NCBI GenBank assembly: GCA_000149265.1
Contig: CH003410.1
Span: 858,805 to 922,804 of the forward strand
Reading direction: 5' to 3'
Source: Ciona savignyi
Lineage: Eukaryota > Chordata > Ascidiacea > Phlebobranchia > Cionidae
Length of the DNA: 64,000 bases
Part shown: one piece after another, positions 11,401 through 22,470 of the stretch
Layout: every line of letters starts with the position of its first letter
How positions within the stretch are numbered: position 1 is the stretch's first letter
Notes under the pieces: generated by a model
Databases searched by the model: none
What the model saw: only the letters and a program-made list of their open reading frames with translations
Told to the model about the DNA's origin: nothing
Translations under genes and position numbers: made by a program

Positions 11401-14400
11401 CCGGACCATTGTCCATGTGATAATGCTCCTTCCATTTTACTGTTTACAGATATAAAATATATCATATTCTATTTATTTCCTCTACCATTACCCATGGACC
11501 AGTGGATTGTTACCCAGTTGACTGAATACCAGTTGACTAATATCCAGTCATCAAAACTAATCAAAAAGTGTTTGCCCGTTGTGTCCTTGGGTAAGGCACA
11601 TAATGAGATTCAGTAACTAACAAAAGGTGTACATGCAATGTGTATTAAATGCTTTGCAATAAAACCACATTTATACAGCTCATGCAGTTAAAGAAAGGTT
11701 GTATAGATATTTGGTACATGAAGTATTTTATTATAGGGAAATAAATGTGGCTGAATAAATAACTCTATATATTCAGCTGTTTTATGCTCTAATTCACAAC
11801 CAAGAGATGTTTTAATACATGTGGTCTTAACTTTCACTGGCAACACTAACACATAAAACAGGTCCATATATGCTCAATGGCAAGACTATTCATAATATAT
11901 AAAACGCCCCACTAAAATGTCAGGCCTGAGTATAGGGATGCACAATATAGGATAATTATGTATTCTATAGTATTCTAGAAAAATATATTTTAAATCTAGA
12001 ATTTTGAATCCTATTTTAAAATGTTTTACCATATGTTTAAATTTGCTATGCTATGCTGCTGAGTATGTACAGTTACACTATACAACATAATCGCAAAAAA
12101 ATAATCCGTTGAACCAAAAAGAGAAAATAATCACCAAAATGACATCATATATATACATAGGATTATGACCATGAATACAGACTCAAAATACCCATAATGT
12201 AAATCACAAGGGTGCCTCGAAATACTATAGAATCTCTTGGAGCACTTGGATCGCTTAGATTGCTATGGAATGTAATTCTAACCCTGTCCCAAACACTAAT
12301 CCCAAACCCAGAACTAACTTTAACATTAATATCATAATCTTTATTTTAGTGTATTTGTAATCACGAAGTATCGTAAGCGATCCAAGCGCAAGCGATCCTG
12401 TATCCAAGGGCTCTAAGCGATCCTGTAGTATTTAGAGGTACTGAATCACATACTTTAAATATGCTTTTGTTTAAATTAAATATCACAGTTTAGAAAATAT
12501 TTTATTTCAACAAAAATAGAATCAGCTAAATAAGTGTAACTTTTACCTTGCAGTTCGTTTTTTAATGTCTCTGAGTTTTTTCGGATCTAATCCAGGTATG
12601 ATGTCATTGGTGTCCTCATTAGAGGTGGACTGGGTGGTCTGATCTTCGTCTTCTTCGTACGAACCACTAAAGGTCTTTGCCCGACTTGTTTTACGGCTAA
12701 AATGGAATTGTAGGTTAGAATGTATGGTAGTGTAGCCTAATGGTTAAAGCGACCAATACATATTTTAACTATATACAAACTGTCTTAGGAATAGGTCAAT
12801 CATGGATTTAAAACTTGGTAAAAAACTAAATGGTTAGAATTGCAAAGGTGTAAGATGTGTTGCGTAAAGGGCTTAACGTCACAAGTGTCAACACTGTATT
12901 TTCTGCATGTGGTGAAATACATAAATGTGATTATAAAAAACAGCAAAGCATAATTGAAGCTAGCATGCAAGTTTCAACAAGCATTTATTGTGGCAAAGCA
13001 TGTGGTTTTTTGTCGCCAGGCATTAAATTGCATGTGTATAAAAACTACAGACTGAGCCAGGCGTGGGTTGAGTGAGGAAGGTGTAACTTCCTTGTGCAAT
13101 AAAACAAACAATTAAATCTAAGCATGCCTCGTTCAGCCTTAGCATGAAAAAATTAACTACTCGGGTATGCATGTTGACATTAGAGCTTTAAAACATTTAA
13201 AAGCAATTGAAAAACACTGGAATAAACTTCACTTTTCGGGCCACCCTTTCTCCTAAAGTTGCCCCTACCATTGCACAGGTCGCTTTACTGCACTTTTTTT
13301 AGTGTAATATTTTTATAAGCATTTTTTCATTTTTATTTTATATTTTTATTATGTGGGTTTAGCGGCCAGCCGGCCACGTTTATTTATACCGAAACTTAAT
13401 ATTTATTGGTTTTTAAATGTGTTTTAATGACTGTCGTTTTGCCGTTTTTTCCAATTTCCAAATTTTTATCAAAGGTCCTGCTTCGGGTTTTCATCGTGGA
13501 AACAAAAAATAAACTAAAAAACATACCTAGCATTTCTTTTCTGGCCAACTTTCAGGTTTGGTTTCTTTGGTTGCAGCTCAGGACTGTTGCTGATTGATTC
13601 CTCGTTTGATGACGATTCTGAGATTATAACTTCCTCACCTTCATTTAAACCACTAGAGGTCCCAGGTCTTGTCGCTTTTCTCCTAAAACGAACATTTTCG
13701 CCTAAAATTTATTTGTTGCTTTTCGCCTAAAACGTACATTTTCGCCTAAAATTTATTTGTTGCTTTTCGCCTAAAATTTATTTGTTGCTTTTCGCCTAAA
13801 ACGTACATTTTCACCTAAAATTTATTTGTTGCTTTTCGCCTAAAACGTACATTTTCGCCTAAAATTTATTTGTTGCTTTTCGCCTAAAACGTACATTTTC
13901 GCCTAAAATTTATTTGTTGCTTTTCGCCTAAAATTTATTTGTTGCTTTTCGCCTAAAATTTATTTGTTGCTTTTCGCCTAAAATTTATTTGTTGCTTTTC
14001 GCCTAAAATTTATTTGTTGCTTTTCGCCTAAAATTTATTTGTTGCTTTTCGCCTAAAATTTATTTGTTGCTTTTCGCCTAAAATTTATTTGTTGCTTTTC
14101 GCCTAAAATTTATTTGTTGCTTTTCGCCTAAAATTTTTTAGTGAGGCTTGCTGTGACACTAATATTAAATGACTACCCTTTTAAAGTTAACTGCAAAATG
14201 AATTAGTAATTTAGGCATATAAATACAGAACGTCAAAATACTGCAATATCAATTACTTCTAATTAATCTCCTAAAATTCAAATTATAAATGATGTGATCA
14301 GAAATTACTACCTTTTATCCATTTGTTCTTCAATGACGTTGCTTGTAAGTTTGCTGGTATTACTTCTGCTTGTGGTCCTAGATTTAGTTTGTCTTGTCGT

Positions 14401-17400
14401 CGATTTCACTTCCCTTACAAGTTTGGTGGGTTTAGTGTACGGTTCACTATCGCTTTCATCCGTGTCTATTTCGTCACTGGAGTCAACTGTCTTTCTATTG
14501 CGGTTACGCTTGGATTGGGGTGCTTTTACTGTTTTAACCCTTTTTGAACCCCTTGGAGCTGCATAATCATCATTATCGTCGTCGTCGGAGACGGGTAAAC
14601 TGCTCACAGTTTCATCCAGGACTCTTGGACTCTGCTTCCTGCTGGAGATCTTCCGACGAGGAGGCTCTTCCACCTCACCGGAGCTGATCTCATTGATGCT
14701 TGGTGTGGAGGAAGATTCTGTGTTCGTCTTGCTCGTGAGAGGGCGGGATGTTCTGGCCTGCGTTGGTAAATATCAATGTTTAGTTACTTTAGGAATTTGT
14801 AAATTAAATTGGTATTGGTAAATGTTCAAAATTAATTTGCTGAGACTAAAACTAAAACAAGGAATTGCTGAGAAAGTATATTTACAACGACGACGTGCAT
14901 ATCCCGTTTAAATAATTACGGAGAGATGCTTACTTTACGTAATTTTGATTTGACGTATGTAACGTAATTCCGATGTCAGTAACTACGTATCTGAACGGAA
15001 TTTCATTATTACGCCCAGCTCTAGTTTCGCTTTTTGGCTTAAAAAATCCACCTCGGCTTTTATATTAGAACCAAGAAATCATAAACCTAAAAAAATCCAA
15101 ATTAGAAGCAAAAAATCATCCACCTTTTTAGCGGGTGGTTTTGCTTTTTTTGTCTCTGAAATCTTGCTCGGTTTCTGAGCGCCAAAATCAAGTGGAGAAG
15201 ACTGAGAGGTTCCGGTGGATTTAAGAAAGGATTTAAAAATGTTCCTGAGTTTGTTGTAGTCTGGTGTTTCCTCGTATTCCAGATTTGATACGATGACTAA
15301 ATATTTCAAAATCTCGTCTGAAAAGAAACGCCAATTAGATCAGTTTTTAGCCATTTTCTCAAGCAGTTTTGTTATTCATACCGTGTCATTAGAGGTGAAA
15401 TTTTTGAATTCACAAAATGAACGACTGCAAAAGCATTTGCTCAGAATTTTTTCTTTTTAAAATCAAGAGCGAAAGTCAGAGGTTGGAAAGCTTTCATACT
15501 GAACTTTTTTTTATCATATATGTTGTTTTAAAAGGACTGTATCTTATATCCTTCTAAACAAAAGTCTTTATTTCGGACTTGCATCCATATTTTATCTTTT
15601 AAACCTTTTTTTGCGCAATGTTTATTTCACTAGATTCTATTGTGGCATTGTACATAGGTCATACACATTTCGTTCAAACCACTGTTTCTTTTAAACCTTA
15701 TTTTATGTGGTCGGTATTTGTCAGTTTTAACTCTTTCACTCCCGGCCAAATGCATTAATTCAAACATGCTGTCCCGCAGTGTTTTTTACAATTTTTAGTC
15801 ATTTTCAAATTAGCACAGTTTTTCTAAAGTTTATGCTATGATTTAATATTTAGTATGGTTGGAAAGATAATTTATCCCTCTTTTAAACAAGCTGCACATC
15901 TAAAATCTACCTCTAATAAAGAATATATTATGTAAACTTTAGTGAACACCACTTTTTATGCAAAGAAAATTCTGCTCGACTTTGAAAAATTTGAGGTGCA
16001 CTGACAAACGAAATACTCACTTATTATTGGAATGCCCAAATGATATGAAAATTGGAATGTAGATTGTATAATAGTTTTTGTACTCAGGAAAATTCGAACT
16101 GTATTTTTATCTTTAGTAGTTTTTTTACTATTCCTAATTGAAATTGCCCTTTATTCTAACTATATTATGAAAAATTGAACCAAAACGCATTGAAGTTTTT
16201 AGTTTTGTAGAACTAAAATAGTAAAAAGTATAAAAAAGAACAGTGAAGGAAGTGTAAAAAGGGCATACAAAAGCAAACAAACACAAATACTATATCCAAT
16301 ATTCTTCAAAGCAGGGCACACCGAACTAGCTAGTCTCGCCGCCTTTTTCTTTATCGTGCGCTCAGCAGTACAGCAGGCCCAGTTGGATTCATGCTTTGGT
16401 GAACACGAGCATAACCGCCTGCTGCGAAAACGTCACCAACGCTCTCCTTTTTATCTCAACGGCACGAAATTCACAGAGCATGTAAAGAAAGACTTGCTTG
16501 ACAAAAAGAGCTTCTCTGCAAGTTAACACGACTCCTATTGGCTGAGTTAGTCACGTGTAAATTCGTGTAAAATCGATAGAAATAAGAGGCGAAGCCTTGA
16601 AAAAGAAAGGCTATCACTCCTCGCATTTTTAATATTTCTCCACGATAATCACAGAGAATAAAATATAGGGTTTCCTTGATCGAATGAGCCATAGCTGAGG
16701 TCTCTACCATTACGCATTGCGGAGAAATCGTTTTTTAGATTTGCACCCATTTATATACAGTCGGGATGCCATGTTTTACCACCAACTCGCGATATATGGC
16801 GAGTTGGGAGGGAAAGAGTTAATTGACAGTCGCTTCGGATATAAAAAAAAAAAAAGAAAACTGACTGTTAAGCCAAGTTTGTATCAATTTAGTCAAATAT
16901 ACAATATTGTTTGGTTGTAAGATAATTTGTCACTGTAGCGAAAATTAGTAAAATATGTCATAAACTGTGGAAAAATTCTTTGTTTATGTAGCGCCAGGAG
17001 TTCAGTTGATTAAAAAGGCAACAGTGCAGGTTGCAACTAATTATCTCTGCCTACATGTAGCAATATTAGAAAAGTTTGAACCTGGCATGTCAGAAGGACA
17101 GGATGACTTCACAAATCGTTTGGGGTCTTTCATGGCGGCCATTTTGAGTTCCATCACTTTTTGGGCGTCGCTCAACTTCTCCTCCCAAGGGAGCTTTCCT
17201 GCCACCCAGTGGACAAGAACAAAGCCGAGAATTTCGAAATCTCCTCGGCGGGAAGGAGCTGTGGATTGAGAATTATGGAAATTTTAAATATAAAAAATAG
17301 GATATTCATGTTTATCCCAGTGATTTGGAAAACCAAGGGGGTTAACACATGGGCAATCGTCAGATCACCTCCCGCCCATCGTCGGGTTACCGGAGCTATT

Positions 17401-20400
17401 TCAGTGTGTTGTGAATGATGGACATGTTCCTTTAATTGAGTACAACCCATCAATTCGCTGGGTTCAGGCAATGTCCGTGAAGTGCCTTTCCCAAGGACAC
17501 AACCGACTACCTAGTGACCAGCTTCCAAACTGTAACCTTTCGGCAGAAATATATTGCAAAATACACGAACACCAAAATTGGTAGTAGAAAACACAACTGC
17601 ATGTAATCTAGCGTGAAATAGAAGAAACTGGCATCAAATAGTCAGTTCTTCAAACAAAAAGTCTACATTCACTCACCAGCTCCTTTGTGTGCATCAACGC
17701 TGGTATATTCGATGGTTCCGTTATGTGCTTTCCTTGGATCAGCCTTGTATTCCTTGTGTGTTCCCTCTATCATGTATCGAGTGGCTAAACCAAAATCCAC
17801 AAGGTAAACCTGAGTGAGAAATAAGAAAAAAGTAACATTTAGTTCGGTGTGTTTTTTCTTTTCTTTTTTCTGTGCGGTTTCCATGCGGTTTCCATGCGGT
17901 TTCCATGCGGCAATACAATGCGGTAAATTTTATGTTATAAATGGGAATAAGAATCATGAAACAGAAGTATATAAACCCTAAACGAGGCTCACATTGTTTG
18001 GGTCCTTGTATCCCTGCAATATATTTGCTCCTTTAATATCGGCGTGTACATACTCCATTGAATGCATATATTCAAGTGCATCGATCTGTGAGCGGAAATT
18101 TGTGAGGATTTAATAAACAATTCCTGACTACATTATTGGGGAAAACTAAAAGGAGGGAAAGCGAGAAGGAGAAAACTGCACACTAAAATAAATATTATGA
18201 CATTAGAGTTAGTTTTAAACATGGGGTTGGAATTAGGGTTAGTTCGGGGGTGGAGATTAGTGTTTAAGGCAGGGTTTAAATTAGTTTCCCTAAGTTTAGT
18301 GTGTAGTTTCCCTCATTCCCTCCTTTTGGTGTTGCCTTATAATACTGGATACTTGAGGGCAATTTCTGGTAAAGTAATAGTCGTTAAAATTAATCAAATG
18401 GCCAAAGCTGTTTAGGTTGTTTTTAAGAGGTTTTACAATGAAACTTTATAAAAATTGTTAACCTCAACGCTTTTTTTTATTTAAAATAAAAGTAAATAAA
18501 CTGTTATTTAAAAAGGTGTTAACATAAATGATTTTTATGGAGTTTCATTGCAGTTGTCAAAAATTAGCCGCATAAGAGCTTAATTCCGCAGTTAAAACAA
18601 TGCTACCATTCCAACAAAAGGAATACATTTTAACCAACTGACAGAATGACTTTGGTACGAGGAAACTTTTTTTCAACATTGACTGCACAATTTTTTATTA
18701 TACTCCCTCCTTTATATATGTATAAAACCCCATGACCTCCTTTTATATATGTATATAACCCCATGACCTCCTGTAGATATGTATATAACCCGAGAACCCC
18801 TGTATATATGTATATAACCCAAGACCCCCCTTTATATATCAAAAGTTAATATCCCACCATAAAAATGGCGAGTTTTGCGATAGTGGTTCTCGTGAACTTC
18901 TTGTTCAATTTAAGCCAGGTTTTATGGAGGTCGGTGCCACATCTCGGCATCACCATAAACCTCAACCCGTTGTCCCCACTTCCATGCAACCCGTGTGCAA
19001 TGTACGGCGGAATCCCCACAAATGGAAGTTTCGTTTTCTTCCTCCACTTATCAACTGGAAAAATATGTTTTTTTAATATTATGTATTGAAAATTTTTAAA
19101 CATTAAGGAAAATTTCTTGTACTATATTTGTCAACTACTAAAATATTAAAAAAAAACATATTTTTAATGCATTTTTTACACTGCACAGTGTATATTACTT
19201 TTATTGTGTTATTTTGCCAAATTTATTGTAGATGTGGTTTAGATAGTCTGAGAATTTTTGTTTTCTGTTTGTGATATGTATGGGGAACATATATTGGAGA
19301 AAAAATATTGCATTTAAAAATGAATAATTTAACCTTATGTTATAAAAGTCAATGACATACAGCGATTAATTAAACCCAATTAAGTTGAATTGATATTGTG
19401 GTACCCCTACCAACTATTTTTCTACCCAAGATATTTTAACATCGGTGTTTTAGTTGAACTTGTACGGTATTCTAAGTTCAAATTTTACATTTTATTACAT
19501 ACTAAACCAATAGTTCTACAGAAAAGGAATTATTTTAACAGAAGTAGAAATCAGGCGACTGCTAATTATAGAATCAATATATGGAGTCTATCTATATTAA
19601 TTGGAAATGGCTCAAAATATTTTTTGAATGTCTGCCTATTCGATAACTGCATATATTGTGTTGCAAAACAGTGTTGCACTTTATACAGTTATATTATAAA
19701 GTGTTATACAGTGTTGTTATACAGTGTTGTGTTATACAGTATTATACAGTGTTATACAGTATTATACAGGGTTGTTATAAAGTGTTATACAGTATTATAC
19801 AGTGTTGTTATAAAGTGTTATACAGTGTTATACAGTGTTGTGTTATACAGTATTATACAGGGTTGTTATACAGTGTTATAAAGTATTATACAGTGTTGTT
19901 ATACAGTATTATACAGTGGTATACAGTGTTATGCGGTGTTTTACAGTGTTGTGTCATACAGTTACATGATACTATTGAACAATGTTGTAATTAGGGCTGC
20001 GAATTAACAGTTAATTAAAAAAACGGTTAACTGATGTAAAAATGATCTGTCAACCGTTAACCGATTTTCTTTACACTACCATCAAATCGGCACCGCTTTT
20101 GGCAAAAACAGTTCAGGCAGCCGTAAAGGGCAGCAAAGAAATAGCGCGCGTGATTACCGGTATTATCGGGTCTTATTTATGTGTTTATTTATAGTTTTTA
20201 AACAGCACCTTAAGACACATAGTATAACTTTGATTGTAATGCGTAATATTGAGTTAAAAATCAAACAATCAGCGTCTGAATGGTTGCTTATATTACGTTG
20301 ACAATCAAACAATCGACTTGTGAATGGTGCGTATATTACGTTGACAATCAAACAATCGACGTGTGAATGGTTGCTTATATTACGTTAATAATGAAACAAT

Positions 20401-22066
20401 CAACGTGTGAATGGAGTTATGTATATTTGAAGATTATTAAATCGCAATTACGCCCAATTAAATGTGGGCGGTAAAGTAACGTTTCAAAATATGAATGAAC
20501 GTGTGTGTTATATAGGTTGCGATTTTAAGGATTCTGTGCCACAAATTCTTTTTTTTACAGTAAACACATTGTAAAAAATACCTTAATGAGTGAAAAAACC
20601 TGAGTGGTATATTTTGTATGTTGCCATTCCACATTTTTACTGTTGTCAGTCAGGTATTTCATGTCATGAAAGCGTGCGTTTTACCAACCAACGAACAGAT
20701 AAAGAGTTCAAAAAAAGAAAAGGTTAAACGGTTAAAATTTGACGTGACGGTTAACCATAAAAACGGTTAACCGTGGTTAACCGTTAATTTTTCGCAGCCC
20801 TAGTTGTAATACTTACTATCTTCGGACTTTGCAGCTCGCTGGTAGAAAGCTATCTCGCAGAATAGAGGACCATTCTTTACTGGCTCCTAAGAAAGGGACA
20901 TGATTAGAGCTTTGTATGGTCATGTCCTGTTTATTACCGGGGTACAGAAAGCAGGGATGCTAAGACAATAATCATTACCACAGCTAGTGTGTCTAAAATA
21001 CAGGTTGTGATTGATGAGCAGTCTTCATTAACTATTTTATTTTTCATGGGTGTTTTCCATACAAGAATTTTAATGTTTTATTATAATATTTTAATTTATT
21101 TTATTAAAAATGTTGCTGGCACAATTATGTAAAGTTTAGCTTTTACTTATAATGATTATAAAGTGAAACAAACTTATTCAAACTGTTTAATTACTGTTTC
21201 TTTACTGTGTAGGCTATTTAGACCAGTATTGGTTATTTAGGTTTTTACTATGAAGGGCCTTTGACTAGTAATTAGCAGGTATTGATTTTGTGGAAACTAT
21301 GTTTTAAAATGCAAATTTAACACAGTTAGGTCAGGTTTTCCAATTTAGCAATTTACAGTCGAAGCTTACTTACAACTTTTATTACGTAACCCGCATCATC
21401 TTTCACAGTAGATTTCGAAGCATCATCAGCTAAATTATAATGTTGGAATAAACAAGTTTCCCGAATCTGCATTTTTATTATTAAATTACGCTTAGTTGGT
21501 ATCCTAAATTAATAATAAATTCTCGTATTTTCCCTTTTTCTTTAAAAATAATATTTATCCTATGTTATTAATTCTGACAGTGCAGTATAACCTACCAAAC
21601 AATGTTTAAACAAAGTAAAAACCAACCACTTTAGCCATTAAATGGTATAGATGTGTGACCTTAAACAGGCATTACCCAGACCAAGTAGATTAAAAAGGAT
21701 CTAAAAAACAAACCTATAGCAACTTCACTGTAGACTTGTGATATTATTACAATTTACATTTTTTACTACATTTTTTTTAACAGGAACCACTGAATAATTG
21801 TAATACATACCAACTAAAATGGGGCCGTATGATAGTGAGACAATCGACCAGTTCCATACAGTTAACTTAACCAATTACGGCTTTAGCTACCCGTTTTTCA
21901 ATCACTGAATAAAAACATTACCAAGATAAAGAAGACCAAAGCCGCCCGATCCTATTGCGTTTCCAATCATCCATTCTTTCTTCTTGAGATCTTTTAAAAC
22001 AAATCCAGGATCCAGCGCAGCACATAGTTTATGGACGGGAGGTTTTTTACCTTTTTTCGGCGGCAT
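8437..22066 (-). CDS. VRK1: VRK-family (vaccinia-related) Ser/Thr kinase, long tail
   Basis: Nuclear kinase family acting on chromatin and mitotic substrates such as BAF and histone H3. Fifteen exons in phase: 22066-21922, 21429-21374, 20886-20817, 19054-18858, 18085-17993, 17809-17677, 17258-17082, 15317-15124, 14757-14312, 13682-13527, 12696-12547, 10931-10776, 10207-10064, 9240-9146, 8528-8437 (767 aa; human VRK1 is 396). Kinase motifs: GSGGFG (about 39-44), VIKV Lys66, VHADIKGAN (Asp172), VDFG (about 191-194), [11 protein letters not shown] and [12 protein letters not shown]. Start at MPPKKGKK: an acceptor (TTTTACAG) at 22105 cuts off the upstream in-frame Met and may be a trans-splice or 5'-UTR intron site. 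After residue 356 the protein is a disordered acidic/basic tail ending in an NLS-like FKRKRK. Exons 11-13 look duplicated. VRK1 versus VRK2 is not resolved. Confidence 0.92.
8604..8878 (-). repeat. AGGAT-tailed SINE
   Basis: Reverse copy in the last VRK intron. The body (CCAAGGGGGTTAACACACG) and tRNA-like head are present, and the tail is diverged to GGATATAAAA. Confidence 0.8.
9654..9938 (-). repeat. AGGAT-tailed SINE
   Basis: Reverse copy between VRK exons 13 and 14. It runs from the AGGATAGGATAGCATATT tail through the body to the head at CTAAACCGCCAGAGTAACCG. Confidence 0.85.
10567..10778. repeat. Imperfect repeat duplicating the VRK exon 12 donor
   Basis: AAACAACAAxTTTT followed by AATAACAAAGAACATACTT occurs at 10567-10604 and again at 10740-10777. 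The second copy contains the real exon 12 donor (GTATGT on the minus strand). Between them lie ACATACATAC-rich repeats and TTTTTAGCAATAAC motifs. Confidence 0.75.
11240..11440 (+). repeat. Degenerate AGGAT-family SINE
   Basis: In the intron between VRK exons 11 and 12. GTCCTTGGACATGGACA, ATACAACACACTGCAATA and ACTCAGGTAACC match the SINE body in the right order with many substitutions. Confidence 0.6.
11936..12070. mobile_element. Fragment of TAGGGATGCAC hAT-type element
   Basis: Begins TAGGGATGCACAATATAGGA and matches the reversed right end of the complete element at 37577-38662, including AAAATGTTTTACCAT and TTTAAATTTGCTATGCT. The other end is missing. Confidence 0.7.
12213..12440. mobile_element. 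MITE family B, near-complete copy
   Basis: About 228 bp with inverted ends GGTGCCTCGAAATACTA and TAGTATTTAGAGGTACT. The core (AACCCTGTCCCAAACACTAA, AGAACTAACTTTAA) is the complement of the family A core. AAGCGATCC motifs repeat near the right end. Confidence 0.75.
13682..14135. repeat. Minisatellite of 25/19-bp units seeded at the VRK exon 10 acceptor
   Basis: About twenty tandem units of TTCGCCTAAAA plus either TTTATTTGTTGCTT (25 bp) or CGTACATT (19 bp). On the minus strand each reads TTTTAGGCGAAAA, nearly identical to the real exon 10 acceptor TTTTAG|GAGAAAAGC at 13682, which is the first diverged unit. Confidence 0.92.
15374..15500 (+). pseudogene. Decayed 18S rRNA fragment
   Basis: About 125 bp matching the conserved 18S stretch: TTAGAGGTGAAATTTTTG, GCAAAAGCATTTGC and ATCAAGAGCGAAAGTCAGAG (family: CAAGAACGAAAGTCGGAG) occur in the correct order and spacing. 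The rest of 18S is absent and substitutions are common, so this is a dead insert in the intron between VRK exons 7 and 8. Confidence 0.85.
15731..16818. mobile_element. piggyBac-like non-autonomous element with TTAA duplication
   Basis: About 1.09 kb with inverted ends CTCTTTCACTCCC and GGGAGGGAAAGAG, flanked on both sides by TTAA (15727-15730 and 16819-16822). TTAA duplication is the piggyBac hallmark. No transposase frame was recognised inside. It lies in the intron between VRK exons 7 and 8. Confidence 0.7.
17299..17545 (-). repeat. AGGAT-tailed SINE
   Basis: Reverse copy in the intron between VRK exons 6 and 7, starting at the AGGATATTCATGTTTATCC tail. It is truncated just after box B. 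Confidence 0.8.
18144..18337. mobile_element. MITE family A
   Basis: About 190 bp in the intron between VRK exons 4 and 5. Ends are AACTAAAAGGAGGGAAAGCG and CATTCCCTCCTTTTGG; the core is GTTAGTTCGGGGGTGGAGAT followed by TTAGTGTTTAAGG. Confidence 0.75.
18703..18843. repeat. Tandem repeat of about 34 bp
   Basis: Five imperfect units containing TATATATGTATATAACCC and CATGACCTCC. The array ends about 15 bp from the VRK exon 4 donor at 18858. Confidence 0.7.
19676..19970. repeat. Tandem TATACAGTGTTG repeat
   Basis: Irregular array of TTATACAGTGTTG and TTATACAGTA units in the intron between VRK exons 3 and 4. The open frames across it are low-complexity artefacts. Confidence 0.85.
19992..20802. 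mobile_element. Non-autonomous hAT-type element with 8-bp duplication
   Basis: 811 bp with inverted ends TAGGGCTGCGAATTAAC and its complement GTTAATTTTTCGCAGCCCTA, flanked by perfect 8-bp copies of GTTGTAAT (19984-19991 and 20803-20810). Subterminal GGTTAACCG motifs are repeated, and a tandem array of about 56-bp units containing GACAATCAAACAATCG lies inside. No transposase seen. In the intron between VRK exons 3 and 4. Confidence 0.88.
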
Positions 22067-22470
22067 TACATTTGCACTTATTGCCCCACCTGTCCAGGAA
22101 ATGGTCTGTAAAATTTCTTCGTGCATTTTATAATATTTTGGAAAAGGAGAGACAGTATAATTTGGAAAGAGATCATTTTGTTGTGATGTGGCATGTTATA
22201 TTAGACAATTTTTTTGAAACATTTCTACATTTGAATGGGCTAGTATACTTAGTTTTTGTCGCCTTTGAGCAAGCACATTTACGAATTATATAGCAATATT
22301 GCGGGATAACAATAGGAAAATTGTTTACCATAATTGTATTTAATTTTTTTAAATTACATGCTTAAAAATCTTGTTTAGTTCAATCAATAGACTTAATCTT
22401 AAAAATTTGCCCTGATTAGCCCAAGCCAGGCTAAAACCCATGCAAATAAATACGAGTATGAAATTTTGCA

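Noticed and set aside
13682..14135. Possible CRISPR-like direct repeat array
   Set aside because: The units abut with no unique spacers, the host is an animal, and the array lies in an intron; it is a minisatellite.
14294..14566. Plus-strand open frame rich in Leu/Val
   Set aside because: Antisense shadow of the Ser/Asp-rich VRK exon 9.
19390..19994. Two overlapping open frames of 112-163 codons
   Set aside because: They are mostly translation of the TATACAGTGTTG tandem array and have no recognisable domain.
22067..22126. Longer VRK start at the upstream in-frame Met (22126)
   Set aside because: An acceptor-like TTTTACAG lies between this Met and MPPKKGKK, so the upstream codons are probably outside the mature mRNA.
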